A DNA stretch of 64,000 bases from DATDIC01 sp963777625 (GCA_963777625.1 CAVZRO010000003.1:1-64000), one strand, 5' to 3'. Counted from the first letter of the stretch, positions 37,340 to 46,594 are shown. The notes: generated by a model not told the origin, from the letters alone. Program-made: numbers and translations.

Positions 37340-39076
37340 ATGCGCCGGTTCGGCGGACACATCGGTGGGATCTTGCTGGTCCTGAGCTGGGTCGTCACGA
37401 CCGACATTGCCTTTGCGCAGGCTCCGGACACCGAACGTCGCGTCGCGCTGGTGATCGGCAACGCGGCGTACGCCCATATCGACCGGCTTGCCAATGCCGG
37501 CAACGACGCAACGCTGATCGCGGACACGTTGCAGCATCTGGGATTCACCGTGATTGGTGGCGGCGCGCGGCGCGATCTCGACAAGCCTCATTTCGAGCAG
37601 CTCGTGCAGGAGTTCGGCCGGCAGATCCAGGGCGCCGATGTGGCGTTGTTCTATTACGCTGGTCACGGTGTACAGGTGCAAGGCAACAACTGGCTGCTGC
37701 CGGTCGATGCCAATCCCACGCGGCTGCAGGACATCGATTTTCAGATGGTGGATGCCGGGCTCGTGCTGAAGCAGATGGACGGCGCCGGCACGCGGTTGAA
37801 CCTGCTTATCCTCGATGCCTGCCGCAACAACCCGTTCGCCAACCTTGGCACACGCGGTGTTACCGGCGGGCTGGCGCAGATGCGTGCGCCGGAAGGCACG
37901 CTGATCTCGTTCGCGACCCAGCCCGGCAATGTCGCGGCCGACGGCAGCGGCCCGAACGGGCCGTATGCGGTGGCACTCGCCGCGGCAATGCGCCAGCCGG
38001 GGTTGGACATCTTCCGGCTGTTCAACCAGGTCGGGCTGACAGTGAAGCGTGAAACGCAGGGCGCCCAGCAGCCCTGGGTGTCGAGCTCCCCGATCGATGG
38101 CGATTTTTTCTTCGTTGCTGGCGAGACGGCATCGGAAACCACCGTTACCGCGGCGACGCTCGATGCCCCGCCGGCGCAAGCGCCGCAAGCGAGCCGCGAC
38201 GCCACGTCCCAGGATGCCGTTCAGACGCTGCGGGCACTCGCCGACCGGGGGCAGCCGGAGGCGGAAACCGACCTTGCCCTGCTGCTCGTCCGAGGCGCTG
38301 GCGGAGTGAAGGACTATCCCGCGGCACTGCAACTTTTCGAGCGTTCGGCGGCACAAGGTGACGCGCGTGGCCAATACTACGCCGGCGTCATGCACGAGCG
38401 CGGCTATGGCGTGACGCGTAGCTACCCGGCAGCGTTCGACTGGTATCGCCGCGCGGCGGAGCAGAACTACGCCTCGGCGCAGAGCGCGCTGGCCCGCTTC
38501 TACGGCAACGGCATCGGCGTCGCCCGTGATCCGGCAGAGCGCAACAAGTGGCTGCTCCGTGCCGCCGCCCAGGACAACCCGCAAGCGGAAAACGCGCTCG
38601 GCAATATCTATCGTCGCGGCCTGGATGTGCCGAAGGATCCCGCGGCCGCGGCGGACTGGTATCAACGTGCCGCGAAACATGATTACGCGGCCGCGCAGGT
38701 GCAGCTCGCCTTGATGTATGAGCATGCGAACGGCGTGCCGCGCGACTATGTCCAGGCGCTGCAACTGCTCCGCAAGGCCGCCGCCAGGCAGAACGCAGTG
38801 GCGCGGAACGCCATAGGCGCGTTTTATCTGCACGGCCTCGGCGTGCCCCGCGATCCGGTCCAAGCCAGCGTCTGGTTCCGGCTGGCAGCCGAGCAGGGCA
38901 ACCCGCCGGCCAAGTTCAATCTTGGGCTGCTGTATCTGGACGGTGTTGGCGTGCCGCGCGACCGCGCGGAGGGGAGCAGATGGCTCACCCAGGCCGCTGC
39001 CGATGGCTACGAACCGGCAATTGCCCGACTGGCACGCATGCAATCGCGCGGTGCCGCACCGCCATCGCCGCACTGA
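37340..39076 (+). CDS. secreted caspase-fold protein with Sel1-like repeats
   Basis: A 578-residue protein with a signal peptide ending near residue 27 (DIAFAQA). Residues 32-260 are a peptidase C14 (caspase/metacaspase) domain: RRVALVIGNAAYAH, the catalytic His109 in FYYAGHGVQ and Cys161 in ILDACRNNPF. Residues about 300-570 contain seven to eight Sel1-like repeats of about 36 residues (DWYRRAAEQNYASAQSALARFYGNGIG). The repeats form a helical solenoid for protein contacts. ATG 37340 has AGGAG eight bases upstream; an ATG at 37322 is possible. Substrates are unknown. It is followed closely by rnr. Confidence 0.9.
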   Translation: MRRFGGHIGGILLVLSWVVTTDIAFAQAPDTERRVALVIGNAAYAHIDRLANAGNDATLIADTLQHLGFTVIGGGARRDLDKPHFEQLVQEFGRQIQGADVALFYYAGHGVQVQGNNWLLPVDANPTRLQDIDFQMVDAGLVLKQMDGAGTRLNLLILDACRNNPFANLGTRGVTGGLAQMRAPEGTLISFATQPGNVAADGSGPNGPYAVALAAAMRQPGLDIFRLFNQVGLTVKRETQGAQQPWVSSSPIDGDFFFVAGETASETTVTAATLDAPPAQAPQASRDATSQDAVQTLRALADRGQPEAETDLALLLVRGAGGVKDYPAALQLFERSAAQGDARGQYYAGVMHERGYGVTRSYPAAFDWYRRAAEQNYASAQSALARFYGNGIGVARDPAERNKWLLRAAAQDNPQAENALGNIYRRGLDVPKDPAAAADWYQRAAKHDYAAAQVQLALMYEHANGVPRDYVQALQLLRKAAARQNAVARNAIGAFYLHGLGVPRDPVQASVWFRLAAEQGNPPAKFNLGLLYLDGVGVPRDRAEGSRWLTQAAADGYEPAIARLARMQSRGAAPPSPH

Positions 39077-39205
39077 GCCCGCACGTGCCGCCCCAGCGTC
39101 CGATCCGCAATCGTTCCGTCCGGCGCCCCGCCGGACCGCTTCCTGACAGCACCGTCGGTACTGATCACCGGCACCGACCCGGACGGCGACGCGATCGCCC
39201 GGCCG

Positions 39206-41113
39206 GTGCAATGGGACGACGAGGGGCCGCCGCCGCTGGTGCTGATGGCGCCCGAACCGGCCGGCCGGCCGGCACTGGCGCCTGGGGAGCGGGTATTGGC
39301 ACGGCTGCGCCCTGCTGGTCCCGGCCGCTACGAAGGCCGCACGCTGAAGCGCCTGCCCGGTGCGCCGGCGCGCGTGCTGGGCGTGTTCCGGCCGGGGCCA
39401 AGGGAGGGCCGTATCGTTCCCACCGACCGGCGTGCCAAGGCGGAGTGGATCGTGCCGCCCGGCCAGGACGCCGGCGCGCAGGCGAACGAGATCGTGCTGG
39501 CCGAACCGATCGCGCATCATCGGCTTGGGCTGAAGCCGGCGCGGGTGATCGAGCGGCTGGGTCGCATGGGCGACGCCCGCTCCATCAGCCTGATCGCCAT
39601 CGCCACGCACGATATTCCACACGTCTTTCCGGACCAGGCGGTTGCGGAGGCTGAGGTTGCCGGACCTCCGACGTTGGCAGGGCGGGAGGATTTGCGAGAC
39701 ATACCGTTGGTTACCATCGACGGAGAGGATGCGCGGGACTTCGACGATGCGGTGTTCGCGGAGGCGGACGGGAGCGGGTTCCGGCTGGTCGTCGCGATCG
39801 CCGACGTGGCGCATTACGTGCGGCCGGGCACTGCGCTGGATGCAACGGCGCTGGAGCGCGGCAACAGCGTGTATTTTCCGGACCGCGTCGTGCCGATGCT
39901 GCCAGAGCCGCTGTCCAACGACTGGTGCAGCCTGCGCCCGGCGCAGGACCGCGCCTGCCTGTTCGTGGAGATGCATATCGGCGGCGATGGTCGCAAGCGG
40001 CGGCACCGATTCGGCCGCGGGCTGATGCGCAGCGCCGCGCGCCTGACCTATGAACAGGTGCAGCAGGCGCAGGATCGTGGTGACACACTCGGATTGCCGT
40101 TGGGTTCGCTGTACGCTGCTTTCCGCGCGCTGCTGGCGGCGCGGCAGGCGCGGGGCACGCTGGATCTGGATCTGCCGGAACGGCGGGTGGTGCTCGACGC
40201 CGCCGGCCGGGTGAGCGCGGTGTCGCCGCGCCCGCGTCTCGACAGTCACCGTCTGATCGAGGAGTTCATGATTGCTGCCAATGTCGCCGCGGCGGAGGAG
40301 CTGGAGCGGCGTCACGCGCCCTGCATGTACCGGGTGCACGCACCACCGTCGCCGGAAAAGCTGGAGGACCTAAGGGGTTTTTTGCGGGGGCTGGATGTCT
40401 CGCTGCCCGCCGGCGACCAGATCCATCCGCGCGACCTGGATCGCCTGCTGCAGCGGTTTGTGGGTACGCCGGAGGCGCCGCTGCTGAACGAGGTGATCCT
40501 GCGCAGCCAATCGCAGGCCGCGTACAGCCCCGACAATATCGGGCATTTCGGGCTGGCGCTGCCGCGCTACGCACATTTCACCAGCCCGATCCGCCGCTAT
40601 GCCGACTTACTGGTGCATCGTGCGCTGACCCGCGCGCGGGGACTGGGCGAGGGGGCGTTGCCGGCCGAGCAGGCGAGCCACTTCGAGGCAATCGCGGAAC
40701 ACATCACCGCCGCCGAACGCCGTGCGCAGGCGGCGGAGCGGGAGGCGGTCGACCGGTATCTCGCTGCCTTCATGGCGGATCGGGTCGGGTCATTGTTTTC
40801 TGCCCGCGTGTCTGGGGTTACGCGTTTCGGGCTGTTTGTCACGCTGTCGGAAAATGGCGCCAGCGGCATCGTGCCGCGCTCGGCACTCCCGGAGGACTTC
40901 TGGCATCATGATGAACGCACGCAGACGCTGACCGGCCGGCGGACCGGCCTCGTGTTCCGGCTGGCCCAGGAGGTGGAGGTGAAGCTGGCGGAGGCCAACC
41001 CGGTGACCGGCAGCCTGGCGTTTCAGCTCATGCAGGGCGTTGCGGAACGGAGCGCCGGTCAGGTCCGGACATCGCGGGGGCGGTCCCGGCATGTGACCCG
41101 CAAAGGGAGTTGA
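39206..41113 (+). CDS. rnr: ribonuclease R, N terminus missing or frameshifted
   Basis: A 635-residue RNB-family exoribonuclease that degrades structured RNA 3'-5'. The catalytic core shows IDGEDARDFDDAV and the Asp-rich site, LIEEFMIAANVAAAEEL, MYRVHAPPSPEKL and HFTSPIRRYADLLVHR. A C-terminal S1 domain follows (VGSLFSARVSGVTRFGLFVTL). The usual N-terminal HTH and part of the first cold-shock domain are absent. Upstream of this GTG the same frame reads VLITGTDPDGDAIARP, and a second frame from GTG 39085 reads RRPAGPLPDSTV. Removing one G near 39157 joins them. Even then about 70 residues are missing between this and the caspase gene stop. Confidence 0.88.
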   Translation: MQWDDEGPPPLVLMAPEPAGRPALAPGERVLARLRPAGPGRYEGRTLKRLPGAPARVLGVFRPGPREGRIVPTDRRAKAEWIVPPGQDAGAQANEIVLAEPIAHHRLGLKPARVIERLGRMGDARSISLIAIATHDIPHVFPDQAVAEAEVAGPPTLAGREDLRDIPLVTIDGEDARDFDDAVFAEADGSGFRLVVAIADVAHYVRPGTALDATALERGNSVYFPDRVVPMLPEPLSNDWCSLRPAQDRACLFVEMHIGGDGRKRRHRFGRGLMRSAARLTYEQVQQAQDRGDTLGLPLGSLYAAFRALLAARQARGTLDLDLPERRVVLDAAGRVSAVSPRPRLDSHRLIEEFMIAANVAAAEELERRHAPCMYRVHAPPSPEKLEDLRGFLRGLDVSLPAGDQIHPRDLDRLLQRFVGTPEAPLLNEVILRSQSQAAYSPDNIGHFGLALPRYAHFTSPIRRYADLLVHRALTRARGLGEGALPAEQASHFEAIAEHITAAERRAQAAEREAVDRYLAAFMADRVGSLFSARVSGVTRFGLFVTLSENGASGIVPRSALPEDFWHHDERTQTLTGRRTGLVFRLAQEVEVKLAEANPVTGSLAFQLMQGVAERSAGQVRTSRGRSRHVTRKGS

Positions 41114-41116
41114 TGC

Positions 41117-41914
41117 ATGGACGGAACAGAAATCGATTGGACTGCGCCGCGTCAGATCATCGGCCGTGCTGAACAGAGTAACGGTGTTATCGGCGCTGCT
41201 GTGATAGCGCCGTCCGGCGAGCGGCTTAGTCACAACGGAAACCGCCGATTCGTCGCCGCCAGCACGGTCAAGATTCCCATCATGATCGAGTTGTTCCGCC
41301 AGATCGACGCTGGTGAGCATTCGCTTTCCGACAGCTATCGGTTGCGGGCCGAAGACCAATCGGCCGGCAGCGGCGTCATGCAGGATATGCATGCGGGGAT
41401 GGAGTTCACGCTCGGCGATCTTGTGTATCTGATGATCAGCATCAGCGACAACACCGCAACCAACATTCTGATCGATCGCGTGGGGATGGATCAGGTCAAC
41501 GCAACCATGCGCCGGCTGGGAATGGCCGATTCGACGCTGGGCAGGAAGATGCGGGGACGGGAGCGGCTGGCCGGGGAGGAGGAAAACTGGGCGACGCCTG
41601 ACGATTACGCCGCCGCGACCGCGGCTGTGCTGAGCCATCGGGCGGCGTCGGCCGAAGCCTGCGCGCAGATGATCGCGCTGCTGGAGAAACAGCAGAATGA
41701 CAGGCGGATTGCGCGGTATCTTCCGCGGGTCGATGGACCCCGATGGGGTTCCAAGACCGGAAGTCTGCCGGGTGTCGTCAACGATGTGGGCTTCATCATG
41801 ACGGCTCGCGGGCCGTTGATCATCAGCCTGTTCTGCGAAGGCCAAGCCGATGCCCATCTTGCCGAGCAGATCATCGGGGAGGTCAGCCGGGCTGCGCTAC
41901 AGGCCGTGACGTGA
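41117..41914 (+). CDS. class A beta-lactamase-like serine hydrolase
   Basis: A 265-residue protein of the beta-lactamase/transpeptidase fold (Beta-lactamase2). The SxxK motif is Ser49-Thr-Val-Lys52 in AASTVKIPIMIELF, the SDN loop is Ser110-Asp111-Asn112 in ISISDNTATNILID, and KTG is at 213-215. An acidic stretch GEEENW near 154 could supply the omega-loop Glu. The N terminus MDGTEIDWTAPRQ is not a signal peptide, which is odd for a periplasmic beta-lactamase. Either the start is wrong or the enzyme acts in the cytoplasm on another ester or amide. It starts three bases after rnr. Confidence 0.85.
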   Translation: MDGTEIDWTAPRQIIGRAEQSNGVIGAAVIAPSGERLSHNGNRRFVAASTVKIPIMIELFRQIDAGEHSLSDSYRLRAEDQSAGSGVMQDMHAGMEFTLGDLVYLMISISDNTATNILIDRVGMDQVNATMRRLGMADSTLGRKMRGRERLAGEEENWATPDDYAAATAAVLSHRAASAEACAQMIALLEKQQNDRRIARYLPRVDGPRWGSKTGSLPGVVNDVGFIMTARGPLIISLFCEGQADAHLAEQIIGEVSRAALQAVT

Positions 41915-41938
41915 TAACAGCCGACGTGCGGCGCGTAA

Positions 41939-42025
41939 GGATGGGTGGCCGAGTGGTTGAAGGCAGCGGTCTTGAAAACCGCCAGAGGCGCAAGTCTCTC
42001 GTGGGTTCGAATCCCACCCCATCCG
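41939..42025 (+). tRNA. tRNA-Ser (anticodon TGA)
   Basis: An 87-nt type II tRNA. The acceptor GGATGGG pairs with CCCATCC, the D arm is GCCGAGTGGTTGAAGGC, the anticodon loop CTTGAAA gives TGA, a long variable arm follows (AGAGGCGCAAGTCTCTC), and the T arm is GTGGGTTCGAATCCCAC. CCA is not encoded. It reads UCA codons. The phage-type integrase 200 bases downstream points to it as the integration site. Confidence 0.96.
42003..42025 (+). other. candidate left attachment site (3' end of tRNA-Ser)
   Basis: P4-type integrases usually recombine in the T arm and 3' end of a tRNA gene and leave the tRNA intact. The tRNA-Ser end GGGTTCGAATCCCACCCC and the bases after it are therefore the expected core. 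No matching copy was found by eye to the right within this window. Confidence 0.45.
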
Positions 42026-42232
42026 ATCAGAACCATCCGCCGCCGTTCATCACCGTTCACAGATGCTAGAGAAAGGCCGATCGTTCCATAATCGTTGTTC
42101 GTGCTTGACCGTCGCAATCCGCCAACGTATTGTGGAATTTGGCGTAGGATTGGCGGAGGGTAAGCCGGCTGCCCAGGATTACGGCGGACAGCCAGATTGC
42201 CCGATCCGGGTTAGGCGGAGGGCTTTCCACAA

Positions 42233-43426
42233 ATGGCGCGCGCGGTCGAACGATTATCAGCAGCGGACGTTGCAAAGCTGATCAAGGATGGGAAGCCGGG
42301 GCTCCATGCGGACGGCGCCGGGCTCGGCTTGAAGATCAGCCCAAGCGGCGCTGCATCCTGGTCGTTCCGATACACGCTGGCCGGCAAGGCACGCGAGATG
42401 GGCCTCGGCGCCGTCCACACCGTCGGCCTTGGGGAGGCCCGCAAACGTGCCAAGAAAGCCCGCCTGGACGTGCATGACGGCGTGGACCTGGTAGCGCAGA
42501 AGCATGCCACAAAGACCAGCGCAGCGGCCGCTATGACCTTCTCCCGAGTGGCGGAGATGTATCTGGCGGCGCATGCGCCTTCCTGGCGCAATGACACGCA
42601 TCGTGCGCAGTGGAAGCAGACGCTTGCGGATTACATTCTGCCGGTGCTTGGCGAGATGAACGTCGCCGCTGTCGATACCGGCGCGGTGATGCGTGTGATC
42701 GAACCGCTGTGGCACACGAAGCCGGAAACTGCATCGCAAGTCCGCGGTCGTATTGAGGCGATCCTGTCTTACGCGTCGGCGCGCGAATGGCGATCCGGGA
42801 TGAACCCGGCGCAGTGGCGCGGGCATCTTGAAACTATGCTGCCGGCGCGTGCCAAGGTGCGGGCGGTCGTGCACCACGCGGCCCTACCGTGGCAGAGCAT
42901 GCCGCAGTTCATGGCGGCACTGCGGGCGCGGGAAGGCGTGGCGGCGCGTGGTGCTGAATTCTGCATCCTCACCGCTGCGCGATCGGGCGAGGCGCGCGAG
43001 GCGCGATGGAGCGAGATTGATCTTGACGTCAAGCTGTGGACGATCCCGGCGTCGCGAATGAAGGGTGGGAAGGCGCACCGCGTGCCGTTGTCTGATGCTG
43101 CTGTTGCCGTGCTGCATCGGATCCCCCGCGGCGACCGCGACGCCCACGTGTTCCCCGGGATGATGCCCAGACAGCCGCTATCGGATGTGGCGATATCGAA
43201 GATAGTGAAGCTCGCCGCCGGGCTGGCCATCACGCTGCATGGCTTTCGGTCCACGTTCCGGGACTGGACTGCGGAGGCCACGGTGTACCCACGCGAGCTG
43301 GCAGAGAAAGCCCTGGCGCACACACTGGAGAGCAAGGTCGAGGCTGCGTATCAGCGCGCGGACATGCTGGCCAAGCGGCGGGACATGATGAACGCCTGGG
43401 CAGAGTTCTGTTCTGCGCATGGCTGA
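42233..43426 (+). CDS. P4-type tyrosine integrase
   Basis: A 397-residue tyrosine recombinase. The N-terminal arm-binding domain of the DUF4102 type reads GLHADGAGLGLKISPSGAASWSFRY. The core-binding SAM-like region follows (RVAEMYLAAHAPSWRND). The catalytic domain has Arg in TAARSGEAREARWSEID, HGFRSTFRDW for His-x-x-Arg, LAHTLES for the second His, and the nucleophile Tyr in VEAAYQRAD. It should integrate and excise the element at the neighbouring tRNA-Ser. The length is typical. Confidence 0.95.
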   Translation: MARAVERLSAADVAKLIKDGKPGLHADGAGLGLKISPSGAASWSFRYTLAGKAREMGLGAVHTVGLGEARKRAKKARLDVHDGVDLVAQKHATKTSAAAAMTFSRVAEMYLAAHAPSWRNDTHRAQWKQTLADYILPVLGEMNVAAVDTGAVMRVIEPLWHTKPETASQVRGRIEAILSYASAREWRSGMNPAQWRGHLETMLPARAKVRAVVHHAALPWQSMPQFMAALRAREGVAARGAEFCILTAARSGEAREARWSEIDLDVKLWTIPASRMKGGKAHRVPLSDAAVAVLHRIPRGDRDAHVFPGMMPRQPLSDVAISKIVKLAAGLAITLHGFRSTFRDWTAEATVYPRELAEKALAHTLESKVEAAYQRADMLAKRRDMMNAWAEFCSAHG

Positions 43427-43646
43427 TATGCAGAAACCCCACGAGCACAGGATTCCTTACGGGCCGCGACGCCTACAACCGCCGGCAGAATTTCCGTTGC
43501 GCGTGATCAACGGTGATAAGCGTATTATGGAGAGCCGGCCAAAATACGAGACATAGACTGCACTTTAGGGTTGTGCATATCCCACCTGGCCGACTATAAA
43601 TGGCCTGCGGCCGGTCGCGAACGCCGGCGATAATCGAGGAAACAAC

Positions 43647-43854
43647 ATGAGCAATGTAGCAACTGTGCGCCCGTTGGCGCACCAGGTTCTGGACGCGTGC
43701 CGGCTGATCGGATGTGGCCGGACTCGACTTATACCGGATGATCGGCGAAGGCGTCTTGGAGGCCAAAAAGCTCGGCCGCCGGACAGTGATCCTGGACTCC
43801 AGCCTGCAATCTCTGATTGCGAACGCGCCGACGCTTGGGGCACGGGGCCGGTAG
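43647..43854 (+). pseudogene. AlpA-like/excisionase-type HTH protein, frameshifted
   Basis: The first 28 codons read MSNVATVRPLAHQVLDACRL and IGCGRTRL. The neighbouring frame continues YRMIGEGVLEAKKLGRRTV and ILDSSLQSLIANAP to a stop at 43852-43854. Together this is a 68-residue DNA-binding protein of the MerR/AlpA/excisionase type: a helix-turn-helix, then a wing with KLGRRTVI. The break at GACTTATACC (43727-43734) is one extra base. Its place after the integrase fits an excisionase or element regulator. Confidence 0.65.
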
Positions 43855-44223
43855 GTTCCGGCGTGCTGTAACCATCACGTCCACAGAACAGCGTTCCATC
43901 CCTACAGCTACCGTGGTTATCCTTAGGCCGCCGCAAGTTACCGGAATGTCATAAAAATAATGCCGGCCAAGCTCTAGGGCTCCAGCCGGGGCAGCCGGGA
44001 GGGTGTAAATCCGGGGGTCCGGGGGTGTTAGAATGGTTGTGGTGCGTTTTTAGGACGCAGAACTCCCATCATACCCGCCGGGTGACGCTCCCATAGCGCC
44101 GTCCGCGGGGCCTGTCAAGCGTGTCTACCACCAGCCGGGGGCTGGTGTTCCGCTGGCCGCGGGGCGGCCTTCCCGAGAGCGTAACCGGCCCCTCGGGGCC
44201 GCCCTACCGCGAAGCATCATGAA
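43855..44223 (+). other. gene-free leader with two hairpins
   Basis: A 369-base stretch before the first orphan gene. It holds the hairpins CACCAGC/GCTGGTG (44129-44147) and CGGCCCC/GGGGCCG (44186-44201) and a G-rich segment near 44005-44030 (CCGGGGGTCCGGGGGTG). It may be a structured leader or a terminator pair after the AlpA-like gene. No coding frame was convincing. Confidence 0.4.
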
Positions 44224-45315
44224 GTGGAACCCATCGAACCTGACCTGGTTGGCCCCAATGCGGCCGCCACCGCTGCCCGGCTACTGACCGCCCGGCGCAC
44301 CGCCCCCAAGCCGACCGACGCCGAGCTGGCGGCAATTGCCCAGCATCCGGTCAGGAGATGCCCGGCTGCTGCGGAGGCCCCGACGCCGGCCGCGGCAAAG
44401 CCCCGCGCACCCGTACTCGATGCCGCGGCGCAGTGGCTTGCCGCGCACCCGGTCAAACCGAAGCGCGGCCGACCGAAGCACGACACCGCCGCCCGGACCC
44501 TGTCCGGCGAGAAAAGCCGCAGCCGTCGCCAGCAGATAGCCGATCAGCTTGCGACACCGGCGGCGGCATGGCGGACGCGTGCGCTGGATGGCGTGGCAGA
44601 CGTATTGGAAGCGGACGCCGGGCATATCGTTGGGCTGCTGCACCGGGCCGGGCACATCGCCGACGCACAACTGGATGCCGCATGCGCGCTTGCGACAGCG
44701 TGGCGTGAGATCGCGGAGGGCAACGGGACGGGTCTGCCAGCAACTTCGGCGACAGCGGTGTTGGTCGAGTTGCGACGCCGGGGCACGCGAGTCGACTGCG
44801 GCGGTCGTGCGGGGGGACAGCAAGTTCATCCTCAGTATGATGATGACGCGCCCGGCGGTGCGGCGGATACCGCTGCACCGCTCGATCGTGCCCAGGATAA
44901 CGAGACGCCCCTCGAACGCATGCTGCGTCGCTTCCCGGATGTCGGCATGTCGGCGGAGTTCTCCCTCGCACTGGCCCGATGGATGGTGGACAATTCGGAA
45001 CCGCCGACGCGGACCCGCAACCCCCCGGGGTGGAACGGCCGCACAGCCTGGGCGCTGCTGGACGCCGTCTGCCTGACCGGCGGGCCGGTACCGCCAGGCA
45101 CGACGCTAGAGACGCTGCGGCATGCCCTGGACCTTGCCGCAGCGGCGTTCAACGAGTGCGTCGTGTCCATAATCTCGGCCGCCGTCAACGGCCGTTGTTA
45201 TACCGGAATGGGTGCGCGGTTTATTCACCATAATATTAGGGGGTCAGTTCGGTCAGCCCAGTTTGGCCCCGCCACACCCACGGCAGCAGCAGTCCGGCGC
45301 ATGCCGGCGCGCTGA
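44224..45315 (+). CDS. hypothetical element protein
   Basis: A 363-residue protein. The N-terminal 110 residues are Ala/Pro-rich and basic, ending in RGRPKHDTAARTLSGEKSRS. A helical middle follows (ADVLEADAGHIVGLLHRAGH), and a C-terminal region has FPDVGMSAEFSLALARWMVD. There is no known motif. The start codon is uncertain because the N terminus is low complexity. The last 40 residues also look less protein-like, so another indel is possible. Confidence 0.5.
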   Translation: MEPIEPDLVGPNAAATAARLLTARRTAPKPTDAELAAIAQHPVRRCPAAAEAPTPAAAKPRAPVLDAAAQWLAAHPVKPKRGRPKHDTAARTLSGEKSRSRRQQIADQLATPAAAWRTRALDGVADVLEADAGHIVGLLHRAGHIADAQLDAACALATAWREIAEGNGTGLPATSATAVLVELRRRGTRVDCGGRAGGQQVHPQYDDDAPGGAADTAAPLDRAQDNETPLERMLRRFPDVGMSAEFSLALARWMVDNSEPPTRTRNPPGWNGRTAWALLDAVCLTGGPVPPGTTLETLRHALDLAAAAFNECVVSIISAAVNGRCYTGMGARFIHHNIRGSVRSAQFGPATPTAAAVRRMPAR

Positions 45316-45350
45316 CGTTTCTCACTCCCGTTCAACCCAAGGAGACGCAA

Positions 45351-45527
45351 ATGCGCGTGCCCTATTCGATGGTCGAGACCGCAGCTTTATCCGGCTGCTC
45401 GGTGCCGACACTCTATCGCAGGCTACATCGCGGAGAAGGTCCGCGGACGATCCGCCAGGGCAAGCTTCGCCTGGTGCTGCCCGACGATCTCGATGCGTGG
45501 CTGAACACGCTGCGCGTCGCAGCCTGA
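45351..45527 (+). CDS. small HTH (MerR/excisionase-like) DNA-binding protein
   Basis: A 58-residue protein, MRVPYSMVETAALSGCSVPT and then LYRRLHRGEGPRTIRQGKLR, ending in LPDDLDAWLNTLRVAA. The helix-turn-helix followed by a short wing and the DLDAWL tail is typical of the AlpA/MerR-like HTH_17 group used by islands and phages. A perfect AAGGAG site lies seven bases before ATG 45351. It is a second small DNA-binding protein of the element and could regulate the genes that follow. Confidence 0.75.
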   Translation: MRVPYSMVETAALSGCSVPTLYRRLHRGEGPRTIRQGKLRLVLPDDLDAWLNTLRVAA

Positions 45528-45552
45528 TAATCAACCTGGGAGGAATACCCGA

Positions 45553-45858
45553 ATGAGTGAAACCACTTTCGACGCCGCCCACGCGACGAGCTTCGTCGGC
45601 AATTTCACCACCGGCCCCGGCTCGCCCACCCCGAAGAAAACCCTGCAACTGTTACCATCGGTCTCGGATGTAACTACATTCTTCAGCTGGTTCGACAGCA
45701 TCGGCCCGTCACGTGCGGCACCCGTGTTGGCGATGGCGGCTGCAATGGGCGTCGCGGCCGGCCTGGCCGGCGGGCTGCCGCCGCTCCAGCCGGATGAAAC
45801 CGCCGACGAAATGAACTCCGGCGGCGTCATCGCCGGGATCGCAAGCGCCAGCATCTGA
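45553..45858 (+). CDS. hypothetical element protein with a hydrophobic segment
   Basis: A 101-residue protein with GGAGG-like text (GGGAGGAA) before the ATG. Residues about 50-76 (SRAAPVLAMAAAMGVAAGLAGGL) form one possible membrane helix. The N terminus is Thr/Gly-rich. I do not recognise it. It belongs to a chain of closely spaced rightward genes. Confidence 0.6.
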   Translation: MSETTFDAAHATSFVGNFTTGPGSPTPKKTLQLLPSVSDVTTFFSWFDSIGPSRAAPVLAMAAAMGVAAGLAGGLPPLQPDETADEMNSGGVIAGIASASI

Positions 45859-45942
45859 CCGCGTAACTCAACCACAACACGACGCAGCGCGTACGCGGCC
45901 GCCTGGCGTCATCATCAACCGCCGCACAGGAACCAATCACCG

Positions 45943-46530
45943 ATGACCACCACTCCTTACGCTGATCTTGTTGACACCGCGCTTATCGCCCGTTCGCGCG
46001 AAATGCACAGCAATTCCATAGCACGTTTGCAGCAAGCGGAAAGCGGCGTGCAATCCGTAACCGCCGCACACGCCGCCGCTGAAGCTGCTGCAAACCGCGC
46101 AGCCGCCGGTGAAGGCGATGTATCTGCGCTGGACGCCGAACACGCGCTCGCCAGCACATCCGTCGCGCTGACATCCGCAATTCGTGTGCGCGACGCCGCA
46201 TTGGCCCGGCACGCGCGGACCGAGAAAAACTTACACGCCAGTGAGGCGATGGCGTGGCGTCCAGTTGCCGTCGCCGCCGGTCGGGCGAGGCTCGCCGCAT
46301 GCGCGAAGTTCGATGATGGCCAGCGCATGATCGACGAAGCGCATGCGGAATACTTGGCCGCCGACAAGCAGGGGCAAGCGGCGCGCGCGAACGGATGCGC
46401 CTTTGCCGATAACGGTTTGTCCAAAGCGCGGGCACTCAAGGATGAGAGGCTCGCGTGGCAGCAGATCCGGCATGCGTTTGACGTTGACGCTGGTACCTTC
46501 GGCGGCCCGCCGAACGGATACATCGCTTAA
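45943..46530 (+). CDS. Ala-rich helical (coiled-coil) hypothetical protein
   Basis: A 195-residue protein, mostly long Ala/Glu/Arg helices (LQQAESGVQSVTAAHAAAEA, ARTEKNLHASEAMAWR) that predict a coiled coil, ending GGPPNGYIA. Small Ala-rich coiled-coil proteins are common near phage scaffolds, but nothing here proves that. It is located between other small element genes. Confidence 0.6.
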   Translation: MTTTPYADLVDTALIARSREMHSNSIARLQQAESGVQSVTAAHAAAEAAANRAAAGEGDVSALDAEHALASTSVALTSAIRVRDAALARHARTEKNLHASEAMAWRPVAVAAGRARLAACAKFDDGQRMIDEAHAEYLAADKQGQAARANGCAFADNGLSKARALKDERLAWQQIRHAFDVDAGTFGGPPNGYIA

Positions 46531-46594
46531 CCAGTAACACAGGAGACCATCGAAATGGCGACTCAATTATATACGCCGACGACGCTCACCGCCG

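Noticed and set aside
37304..40339. A 1011-codon open frame on the reverse strand
   Set aside because: It is antisense to the caspase-Sel1 and rnr genes, both with clear domains. Long antisense frames are expected at this GC content, and its translation is Arg/His/Pro-rich low-complexity text.
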